This document shows, in pieces, positions 15,143 through 23,766 of a stretch of DNA of 64,000 nucleotides. The notes under the pieces were generated by a model, which searched no databases, was not told the origin of the DNA, and was given only the letters and a program-made list of their open reading frames with translations. The position numbers and the translations under genes were made by a program. Each line of letters starts with the position of its first letter. Within the stretch, counting starts at the first letter, position 1. Source of the DNA: Thiomonas arsenitoxydans (GTDB taxonomy: Bacteria; Pseudomonadota; Gammaproteobacteria; Burkholderiales; Burkholderiaceae_C); the NCBI RefSeq assembly GCF_000253115.1, contig NC_014145.1:806001-870000 (forward strand). Direction: 5' to 3'.

Positions 15143-15621
15143 GATGCGGTGTTGGCGTTGAGAATCACACTGCCGGAGGCGAGTACCTGCAGCGTCCAGG
15201 TCTGGCCTTGCGCAGCGGTCACGGTGATGGTGGGCGCGGTGTTGATGAAGCCTTGGCTATCGAAAGTGAGCGTCTGCGTGTTGCCGCCGGTGATGCTGCA
15301 GGTAATGCCCGGGTAGCTGGCGGCGATTTGGCTTGGCGACATTGAGTGCTCTGCAATCACCGTTCCGCCCACACTGGTGCTCCAGGTACAGGTGTTGTTT
15401 GCCCCAAGGGTGATGGTGACCGGCTGCTGCGTGGTCACCGCCTGATTGCGTGCCCAGGCCACGTCTTGGGGAAACTTGTTGACCAGCACCGAGGTTTTGC
15501 CGGAATCGACCATGCTCACCAGATTGGGCACGACCATCAGGCCGAGCAGGGCGGCGATGGCGATGGTCACCATCATTTCGATGAGGGTGAAGCCCGTCTG
15601 ACGTGACTTGATGAGGGACAT
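15139..15621 (-). CDS. fimT: Minor pilin FimT/GspH-type
   Basis: The 160-residue protein has a canonical prepilin leader (TGFTLIEMMVTIAIAALLGLMVVPN) and the FimT/GspH layout, with the ARNQAVTTQQPVTI segment and TLTFDSQG near the C-terminus. FimT/FimU proteins are minor pilins of the priming complex, and FimT proteins have also been linked to DNA uptake. The ATG at 15621 is chosen since it is adjacent to the leader. The stop overlaps the pilV start; the pilE-like gene ends 1 base before this start. Confidence 0.8.
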   Translation of the reverse strand: MSLIKSRQTGFTLIEMMVTIAIAALLGLMVVPNLVSMVDSGKTSVLVNKFPQDVAWARNQAVTTQQPVTITLGANNTCTWSTSVGGTVIAEHSMSPSQIAASYPGITCSITGGNTQTLTFDSQGFINTAPTITVTAAQGQTWTLQVLASGSVILNANTAS

Positions 15622-15622
15622 G

Positions 15623-16078
15623 TCAGGTGTTTCCGGATTGATCGCGCGCCCAGCCATTCGATGTGGTTCCAGCGGGCAATGGCGGGGAACTGGTTCCGGG
15701 TGGCATGGCCCAGCCTGATGCGGGCACGCTGGTGGTGTATTTATTGCCGTCCTGGTCGATGGCGTAGCTGGGTGCGACGAGGCCGCCCGTCGGCGTGGCG
15801 GTGAGGGTGAAAGTCGTCGCCGTCAGGGTGGGGCAACTGAACTGGTAATCCTTTCCGGCGGGCGGTGTCGCGCAGATGGGAGCGCCAACATAGGTGCGGT
15901 TGTCCTGGTAGTACTGCTGCAGGGCCACGCTCATGCTGGAGAGGTTTGAGAACGCCTCGGTCAGCTTGCTGCGAGTGACGTAGCTGGTGTAAGCCGGAAT
16001 GGCGATGGCCGACAGAATGGCGACGACCGCCACGACGATCATCAGTTCAATCAGGGTGAAACCGCGGTTGCGCTGCAT
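15623..16078 (-). CDS. pilE: Type IV pilin (PilE/PilA-like), first gene of minor pilin operon
   Basis: The 151-residue protein has the leader MQRNRGFTLIELMIVVAVVA, with cleavage after Gly-6 and Glu(+5), then the pilin helix and YYQDNRTY, a motif of PilE-type pilins. The C-terminal domain contains a Cys pair (APICATPP / FSCPTL) that could form the pilin disulfide loop. Six further pilus genes follow at 1-140 bp spacing, so this is the operon head. Whether it is a minor pilin or the major pilin cannot be decided. An AGGAG site precedes the ATG at 16078. Two AlgR-type boxes lie 60-90 bp upstream. Confidence 0.8.
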   Translation of the reverse strand: MQRNRGFTLIELMIVVAVVAILSAIAIPAYTSYVTRSKLTEAFSNLSSMSVALQQYYQDNRTYVGAPICATPPAGKDYQFSCPTLTATTFTLTATPTGGLVAPSYAIDQDGNKYTTSVPASGWAMPPGTSSPPLPAGTTSNGWARDQSGNT

Positions 16079-16137
16079 GGATGGACTCTCCTTGCGTGCA
16101 TTGTGGAATTGCTTTGCACAAACTGCCGCAGCGAGCC

Positions 16138-16167
16138 GACGAACGGTGTGAATCTGGCGACGAACGG
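16138..16167 (-). promoter_or_regulatory. Tandem AlgR-type boxes upstream of the minor pilin operon
   Basis: The 9-mer CCGTTCGTC occurs twice on the reverse strand (16138-16146 and 16159-16167) inside an 11-bp direct repeat ACCGTTCGTCG with a 21-bp period, about two helical turns. This is the published AlgR consensus of Pseudomonas aeruginosa, where AlgR activates the equivalent fimU-pilVWXY1Y2E operon. The boxes lie 60 and 81 bp upstream of the pilE-like ATG. The match is direct; binding by a betaproteobacterial AlgR homologue is inference. Confidence 0.55.
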
Positions 16168-16283
16168 TCGATTCTTTCCAACATTTACCGTACGTACATT
16201 TGGTGACACTGTTGGCTGGCCACTGAGGCGGCGGGCCCGAGTTCGACACCAACTGTCGTAAGTGCTTGATCTGTCTATGGCAG

Positions 16284-18053
16284 GTTGTTGAAATTGCCAC
16301 TACAGCAGGGGCAGTTGGGTGTCTTGGGTGGGTTTTTTGATGTTGAGTGCGGCCAGGACATCGGCCTGGCGAGGTTGGATGGTGGAGATGCCGTGGATGG
16401 GGGCGCCGCTGTCGATGCGCACGGTGTGGCGCTGGATGCGGCGCAGGTCGGCCAGGGCGGTTTCTGGAGACAGTTCGCTGCTGGCGAGTTTGAGGCGCTG
16501 GCGCATGACGCGGTACAGGATCAGCGCGATGAAGCACAGGCTGGCGTGGGCCTTGATGCGCTCGGGCCGGCGGTGGAACACCGGGGCGATCTCGATCTCG
16601 GACTTGAGCACCTTGAAGCCACGCTCGATGTCGGCCAGCGACTTGTAGCGCCGCACCACCTCGGCCGGGCTCAGATCCTGGACATTGGTGACCAGCATCA
16701 GCTTGCCGTCCATGAGTTGCGCTCGCGCGAGTGCGGTTTCATCGATCGCATAGGTGAACAGATCGGACTGCAGGTCCACCTTGATGATGCGCGCCAGGCG
16801 GGCGTCGCTGACTTCGTGGAAGAAGCGGGCCTTGGCGCCGGAATCCGAGAGCTTGCGCCCGCGCTGGACTTTGCCTTCGTCCTGGGCGTCGAGCTTGCCG
16901 GCCAACTGATCGGCGCGTTGCTGCAAGGCATGGATGCGTGCAAGGCGCTCCTGGGTTTGCTCGGTCGCTCGCACGGGGCTGTGGACCACCACCAGGCGAT
17001 GGCCTTGCCACTGCGCCTCTTCGACGATCTCCTGGTTGGCCTGGGCAGCACGCTCGCTCATGGGCTCGAGAAGATCGACAAACTCACCGTAGCGTCGCCC
17101 CGGCACCGCCAGGATGAACTCCAGCGGCCGATCTCCAGCCCCATGCAACTTGGACAACGCCTCGATGTTGTCAAGCGAAAGTAGCCCGCGGTCGGCCACC
17201 ACCACCAGGCGCCTGATGTGCGGGTAGCGCGAGAGCACCTTCTTCAAGGTGGGCTCCAGGGTCGGCGCCTCGGCGGCGTTGCCGTCGAACACCTCGTGGA
17301 AGATCGGCATGCCGTCGGCTGTCTGCACCACGCCCAGCAGGAACTGCCGGGCGATCACGCCCTCCTTGGACAGGCCGAAGTGGCGTACATCACCGTCTTG
17401 CTGGCTGAGACCTTCGGCGCGGATGGTGGTCAGATCGTAAAAGACCACCGAGAGGTCTTCATCAATGAGCGGGCGCAGCAACTGGGCCACGCAGTCGTCG
17501 ACGGCTTGCTGGTGGTCCATCAGGGCATCCATGCTGCGCAGCAAGTGCTGATGCGTCAGCTTGTCCACGTCGATGCCGGGCATGCTGACGGTCTGCAGCC
17601 AGCGCAGCACGCCCAGCTTGGAGTCTGGGTCGCACAGTCGGTTGAAGACCATCACACGGATCGCGTGCTCGACCGCAGTGGTGAACCGGGCGCGCCGGAA
17701 GATGGCGCCCAGGCCATGGAATCCGAGTTCGTGCCACAAGGCGTGCAGGGCCCAAACATCGCCCAACGTCAGCGCCGACTCGAAGCGCACCTGAGACGGA
17801 TCACTGTCGCCCGAAGGCCGACCCTTGGCCCGCAGCAAGGCCCCCAGCAGGGCATCGAGCGGTCCGCCCTGTTCGTCCAGACGCCCGAGGGTTGCGATCG
17901 TGCGTTGCCGGGGTTGGCCATCCGCGTTGCGGAACGACTCCACCAGCCGAACGTAGCGGTGACCGCCCGAGGAGGAGATCTTGAGGAACATGCACCAAGT
18001 ATAGCGCTGCGCACGCGCAGATGAACTACTTCACGGTAGTAAATTGGCACTAC
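16284..18053 (-). mobile_element. IS1634-family-like insertion sequence
   Basis: The single transposase gene fills the element. Candidate imperfect terminal inverted repeats start at 16284 (GTTGTTGAAATT, then ACTAC) and, on the other strand, at 18053 (GTAGTGCCAATT, then ACTAC). Both share the pattern GT-GT-AATT-ACTAC. I could not find a clear target duplication; this family can make long or variable ones. The element sits between the pil regulatory region and the groES promoter, with the transposase reading toward the pil operon. The ends are approximate to within several bases. Confidence 0.55.
16300..17991 (-). CDS. IS1634-family DDE transposase
   Basis: The 563-residue protein is full-length and uninterrupted. 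It opens with MFLKISSSGGHRYVRLVES, characteristic of IS1634-type transposases. DDE catalytic candidates are D in VFYDLTT, D in VVADRGLLS and E in DIERGFKVLK, with the Y-(2)-R-(3)-E-(6)-K-like signature expected of the IS4 superfamily. The stop codon lies within the candidate left terminal repeat, as is common in compact IS elements. It appears intact, so the element may still be mobile. Confidence 0.9.
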   Translation of the reverse strand: MFLKISSSGGHRYVRLVESFRNADGQPRQRTIATLGRLDEQGGPLDALLGALLRAKGRPSGDSDPSQVRFESALTLGDVWALHALWHELGFHGLGAIFRRARFTTAVEHAIRVMVFNRLCDPDSKLGVLRWLQTVSMPGIDVDKLTHQHLLRSMDALMDHQQAVDDCVAQLLRPLIDEDLSVVFYDLTTIRAEGLSQQDGDVRHFGLSKEGVIARQFLLGVVQTADGMPIFHEVFDGNAAEAPTLEPTLKKVLSRYPHIRRLVVVADRGLLSLDNIEALSKLHGAGDRPLEFILAVPGRRYGEFVDLLEPMSERAAQANQEIVEEAQWQGHRLVVVHSPVRATEQTQERLARIHALQQRADQLAGKLDAQDEGKVQRGRKLSDSGAKARFFHEVSDARLARIIKVDLQSDLFTYAIDETALARAQLMDGKLMLVTNVQDLSPAEVVRRYKSLADIERGFKVLKSEIEIAPVFHRRPERIKAHASLCFIALILYRVMRQRLKLASSELSPETALADLRRIQRHTVRIDSGAPIHGISTIQPRQADVLAALNIKKPTQDTQLPLL

Positions 18054-18222
18054 AAAGAAATCTGAAAACGCCCTTCTGAGCGCTTGCAAGTGATTGATTC
18101 ATAGGACCCCGGCGATTGTTTGTGGCTGCGCAACGGCTTCGAACTGTCGAACTCAGGGGCGGGCGACCTCTCGGCGGACTTCTTGTCGATCACCTCCGCT
18201 CGCGGGGTTTGTGCGCTGGCTC

Positions 18223-18250
18223 TTGAAACCCGAAAGGCCGTCCCTATAAT
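18223..18250 (+). promoter_or_regulatory. Sigma-70 promoter of groESL
   Basis: TTGAAA at 18223-18228 and TATAAT at 18245-18250 are separated by 16 bp, close to the housekeeping sigma-factor consensus. The last T of the -10 box is the first base of the CIRCE operator, so repressor binding would block the promoter directly. The start would be about 155 bp upstream of the groES ATG, giving a long leader. The stretch 18054-18222 between the IS and this promoter holds no gene I can support. Confidence 0.8.
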
Positions 18251-18276
18251 TAGCACTCGTTGAAGGTGAGTGCTAA
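18250..18276. promoter_or_regulatory. CIRCE operator (HrcA binding site)
   Basis: TTAGCACTC, nine bases, then GAGTGCTAA: a perfect 9-9-9 CIRCE inverted repeat. The HrcA repressor binds it and depends on GroE for activity, giving feedback heat-shock control of groESL. hrcA itself is not in this window. Confidence 0.95.
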
Positions 18277-18413
18277 CAACGGCTTCATCGCACTGTCATG
18301 TACGCGCCTTCAAAATGGGTTTCTGGCCGTCGGTTCCGGGCATCGTCCGGGAGGCGGTTTGTCATTGGGCTCCGAGCAGGCGCCCGGTTTTCCACAAACT
18401 TCAGGAGATTTGC

Positions 18414-20403
<1,990 letters not shown>

Positions 20404-20438
20404 TTCCAGGTCCCGTTCAGCAGCGTGCTGCAACGCAA

Positions 20439-20470
20439 GCCCGCCATCCGCAAGGATGGCGGGCTTTTTT
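20439..20470 (+). terminator. Intrinsic terminator of groESL
   Basis: A perfect 11-bp GC-rich stem (GCCCGCCATCC, loop GCAA, GGATGGCGGGC) is followed at once by six T residues. It lies 36 bp after the groEL stop and isolates the operon from the zinc-ribbon genes downstream. Confidence 0.95.
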
Positions 20471-20539
20471 GTCATGGAAAACGCATGAAGCTGTCAACGC
20501 TCTCGTTAAGATCGTTGCCATTTCGATCTGGGGGCCACC

Positions 20540-21781
20540 ATGCCACGTTTTTGTACCCAATGCGGCACGCAGAACCAAGAAGACGCCAAGTTTTGCCGAC
20601 AGTGCGGCGCGTTGTTGCCGACTCAGGTCAAGCCGATGCAGCCCCCAGAGGCTGCTGCCCCGCATCCCCAGAATGAGGCGAGCCAGCAAGCCGAGCAGGC
20701 GGCGCAACTTCAGGCCGCGCAACTTCAGGCGCATCGCGATGCGCAGGCATTGAGAGACGAAGAGGCGCGCCGGGCTGAAGAGGCGAGACGGGCCGAAGCC
20801 GAGGCCGAGCAGTCCCGGCGGCAAGCCGAGCGACAGGCGCAGGAGGCCGCTGATCGGCAAGCGCAGGCCCAGGCGCAACTGCAGCGCGCGAAACAGCAGC
20901 AGGCAGAGAATGAAGCCGCCGCGGCTGCGGCTGCGGCTGCGCGAGAAGCCGAACAGACAGCGCAGCGTGAGCGCGCGCAGCGCGAGGCCGAGCGCCTTGC
21001 CGCCACGGCCCGGTTGGAAGCGGAAATACGCGAGCGTGCACAGGCGGCCCGCGCCGCGCCGCCGCCCCGCAGTGCCTCGCCCGATCAGTCATCTCGATCC
21101 GGGCGCGGCCAAGGCGCCCAGCAGCCGGTGAAGGGCAGCAACGCGTTTCTCATCGGCGGTATCGCCACGGGCGTGATTGCGCTGCTGCTCATAGGCGGGG
21201 GAGGGCTGTGGTGGTCGATGCAACCTCCGCAGCAAGACAAGACGGGTGCTTCCGTAGGTGCGAGCGAGGCGGCGTTTGCGGCGTCGGCTCCGGCTCAGCC
21301 AACGGCGGCGAGTACATCCCGCGCCGCTGCGGCCGCGCCTGCCCCAGCGTCGCAGGCCGTGCCGACCACACCGGCGGTGGCGTCGGCGCCGCCTGTGGTC
21401 GCACCCAAGCCCGAGCCTGTCGTGCGCAAGCCCAGCACGGCCACGCCTGCTCCGGCGGTGCCGCAACGTCAGGCCCAGCCGGAGACCTTTGCGCCCGTTG
21501 CTGCGCCTGCGCGCCCTGCGCCGCCAGCGCCTCAGCCGACGCAGGCCCGCGCGCCCGTCGCAGAGCCCGTGCCTCACGCCGCACCACCCAAGCCGACGGG
21601 ACGGGTCGAAGCCCTGCGCGCCGCGCTAGCAGCCTGTCAGACCAAGGGCAACTTTTTCACCCAGCAACTCTGCATTCAGGAAACGCGCTGGAAGTATTGC
21701 GGCGCGCCGCTGTCGCCCGATCCGCTGTGGGGCAAGATTCCCGAATGCCCCAATTCGTCGTCGGAACAGAACAATCCGTGA
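20540..21781 (+). CDS. Membrane-anchored zinc-ribbon protein with coiled coil (zinc-ribbon trio, gene 1)
   Basis: This 413-residue protein has an N-terminal zinc ribbon with two CxxC knuckles (FCTQCG and FCRQCG, residues 4-23). A long Ala/Glu/Gln/Arg-rich coiled coil follows (about 45-175), then a single transmembrane helix (about 203-223), an Ala/Pro-rich linker, and a C-terminal Cys-containing domain (about 355-405; AACQTKGNFFTQQLC, then WKYCGAP and IPECP). That last module is a short conserved segment seen in other proteobacterial proteins of unknown role. The zinc ribbon would face the cytoplasm if the helix inserts N-in. It starts 70 bp after the groESL terminator and precedes two further zinc-ribbon membrane proteins. 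No function can be assigned. Confidence 0.8.
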   Translation: MPRFCTQCGTQNQEDAKFCRQCGALLPTQVKPMQPPEAAAPHPQNEASQQAEQAAQLQAAQLQAHRDAQALRDEEARRAEEARRAEAEAEQSRRQAERQAQEAADRQAQAQAQLQRAKQQQAENEAAAAAAAAAREAEQTAQRERAQREAERLAATARLEAEIRERAQAARAAPPPRSASPDQSSRSGRGQGAQQPVKGSNAFLIGGIATGVIALLLIGGGGLWWSMQPPQQDKTGASVGASEAAFAASAPAQPTAASTSRAAAAAPAPASQAVPTTPAVASAPPVVAPKPEPVVRKPSTATPAPAVPQRQAQPETFAPVAAPARPAPPAPQPTQARAPVAEPVPHAAPPKPTGRVEALRAALAACQTKGNFFTQQLCIQETRWKYCGAPLSPDPLWGKIPECPNSSSEQNNP

Positions 21782-21836
21782 GAGCCTGTACCGGGTTTGA
21801 CCCGACCAAACTTCACCACCGTCCAGGGAGGACATC

Positions 21837-22997
21837 ATGACCGTGAAAACCACCAACAACCTCGGCGTGCTGCTGCGCAGCTACGAGGCGCTGCACAACT
21901 GGCGCGCGCTGGCCATGCTGGCGGGCAGCTTCGTGCTCGGCGGGCTGGCGATCAGCGGGGGCGCGGCGGCGGGCATGAGCTCGGGCAGCGCCGCAGTATC
22001 GATGCTGATGGGGCTGCTGGGCGCGATCATCATCATCGTGGGCATGAATGCCAGCGGGCTGATGCTGGTCGATCAGGCGTATGACCAGCCGATCCGCGGT
22101 TTCGCCCCGGCGTTTCTGGGCGGGGTGCAGGCGGCGCTCTACGTCATCGGGCTGCTGATTCTGCTCGGCCTGGGGTTTGGCGTGATTCTGCTGGCGGCTT
22201 ATCTGCTGTCGCTGTTCGGCCGCATTCCAGGCATTGGCGGGTTTCTCGGTTTTCTCCTCGGCGGGCCTTTGGTCGTGGTGGTGGCGCTGGCTTACGCCGT
22301 GCTGCTGCTCGCCGGGCCGCTGATGATTGCGGCGGTCTGGCATGGCGAGGGCTTCATCGCCAGCCTGTCGCGCGCCGTGGGCATTGTCACCCAGCGGCCG
22401 CTGGAAGTGTTCATGCACTTTCTGGTGCTGGGGCTGCTGGTGTTCCCGGCTGTGGCGTTCATCTTTGCCGTGGTGTTCGTGGGCAGCATGTTCGTCGGCG
22501 GATTTTTTGCCGCGGGCAGTTTCGGCGGCATGGGCATGGGGGGCTTCGGCGGTATGGGCGGTATGGGGGGCTTCGGTGGCTTCGGTGGCATGCGCGGCAT
22601 GGAAGGTGTGGCGCTGGGCGGCGCGGGCATGGGCGGCGCGGGCCTGTCGATCGGCTTGGTGTGGTTTCTCGCCTGGTCGGTGGTGAGCCTGATCTATGTG
22701 CTGGGCATGATCTTCGTGTACCGGGCGGTGAGTGAAGGCGTGGAGTCGGCTGGGTCTGAGCAGATTGGGCAGAAGCTGGCCCAGTTCAAACAGAAGCTCG
22801 ACGACTACAAGCCACGCCCCGCGCCTGTCGCGCCGCCGCCCCCGCCACCTGCGGCTCCTCCGGCTCAACCTCCCGCTCCATCACCGGAGCCGACTTCCCC
22901 CGCCCAAGTGGCCGACACCACACATTGCCCGGCCTGCGGCGCCGCCGTGCAGCCGGACGATGTGTTTTGCGGTAGCTGCGGTCATCGGCTCAAGTAA
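21837..22997 (+). CDS. Polytopic membrane protein with Gly/Met-rich segment and C-terminal zinc ribbon (trio, gene 2)
   Basis: The 386-residue protein has about six hydrophobic segments (near 22-42, 50-72, 92-124, 135-165, 185-222 and 262-290). Between the last two lies a striking low-complexity run of GGM and GGF repeats at about residues 225-260. A proline-rich linker (325-355) leads to a C-terminal zinc ribbon (HCPACG and FCGSCG, residues 362-383). It lies 55 bp behind gene 1 with a GGAGG Shine-Dalgarno and 63 bp before gene 3. A weak hairpin follows the stop at 23004-23019. The function is unknown. The combination suggests a membrane scaffold or channel-like protein carrying a zinc-binding cytoplasmic tail. 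Confidence 0.75.
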   Translation: MTVKTTNNLGVLLRSYEALHNWRALAMLAGSFVLGGLAISGGAAAGMSSGSAAVSMLMGLLGAIIIIVGMNASGLMLVDQAYDQPIRGFAPAFLGGVQAALYVIGLLILLGLGFGVILLAAYLLSLFGRIPGIGGFLGFLLGGPLVVVVALAYAVLLLAGPLMIAAVWHGEGFIASLSRAVGIVTQRPLEVFMHFLVLGLLVFPAVAFIFAVVFVGSMFVGGFFAAGSFGGMGMGGFGGMGGMGGFGGFGGMRGMEGVALGGAGMGGAGLSIGLVWFLAWSVVSLIYVLGMIFVYRAVSEGVESAGSEQIGQKLAQFKQKLDDYKPRPAPVAPPPPPPAAPPAQPPAPSPEPTSPAQVADTTHCPACGAAVQPDDVFCGSCGHRLK

Positions 22998-23060
22998 ACA
23001 CGCTCCCTGAAGCCAGGGAAGCCAGAAAATCGCCTGCTAACACCCACCCAACCCATCACT

Positions 23061-23738
23061 ATGAGTTACGAATTTTCCGATCGAAGCCAGGCGCTGAACC
23101 TGCCCAATCCCTACCGCATCGAAAACCTGTTTCTCTACTTTGCGGCAGCGGCGCTGTTGGGGGCGGGGCTGATCGTGGCGGCGGTGTATGCGCTGTGGGG
23201 GCGCTACGACTTTCGTTCCACCGTGATCTGGGTCGATATTCAGGGCAGCTATGAATCGGCGCGCATGGAAATGGGCAATGTGCTGGCCGATCGGCTCAAG
23301 ACGGAAAAAGACGTCATCAACATCGAGGCCATGACCTTGCGGGTCTGGGCGTCAGAGATCGACACCGTGCTGTTCGAGCGCACCGGCCCGCGACAGGTGC
23401 TGGCCATGCGCGGGCTGCCCGACGTGGCGCGTGGCATGGCGGGCGAGTTGCGCGGCTTTGGCCAGGAGCGCCCCACCTTGATCGCGCCGCAGTCCAGCCT
23501 CGATGCGGAGCGCGCGGCGCATATCGGGAAGTTCAATCAGTTGCTCGGCGGCGGCGCGGAGTCGGCCGCGGCGCTGCCCGCGGCGACCGCCCAGGCTCTG
23601 GGGCTGATGCCCGCCGCGCAGGCCGCCGAATCCGCCTCGACGACGCCTTCTCTGAAAGGGCGGTTCTGTTCACAATGTGGCACACAGACGGCTCTGGAAG
23701 ATCGGTTTTGCGGCTCTTGCGGAAACGCTTTGGCCTGA
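23061..23738 (+). CDS. Single-pass membrane protein with C-terminal zinc ribbon (trio, gene 3)
   Basis: The 225-residue protein has one transmembrane helix (about 26-48), a soluble domain of about 110 residues (VIWVDIQGSYESARMEMGNVLADRL and onward) with no motif I recognise, an Ala-rich linker, and a C-terminal zinc ribbon (FCSQCG and FCGSCG, residues 201-221). The ribbon closely resembles that of gene 1 (FCTQCG), which supports a shared origin or a shared partner. Spacing to the following patatin gene is 28 bp, so all four genes could be one transcription unit. The function is unknown. Confidence 0.75.
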   Translation: MSYEFSDRSQALNLPNPYRIENLFLYFAAAALLGAGLIVAAVYALWGRYDFRSTVIWVDIQGSYESARMEMGNVLADRLKTEKDVINIEAMTLRVWASEIDTVLFERTGPRQVLAMRGLPDVARGMAGELRGFGQERPTLIAPQSSLDAERAAHIGKFNQLLGGGAESAAALPAATAQALGLMPAAQAAESASTTPSLKGRFCSQCGTQTALEDRFCGSCGNALA

Positions 23739-23766
23739 GTGCCAGGTAAGGGCCGAGAAAGTTCGC

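Noticed and set aside
16079..18250. Long target-site duplication flanking the IS
   Set aside because: AAGTGCTTGAT and CAAGTGATTGAT on the two sides are similar but not aligned or exact; chance resemblance is likely.
18050..18256. Possible small reverse gene between the IS and groES
   Set aside because: It runs through the groESL promoter, has no recognisable product and no Shine-Dalgarno site.
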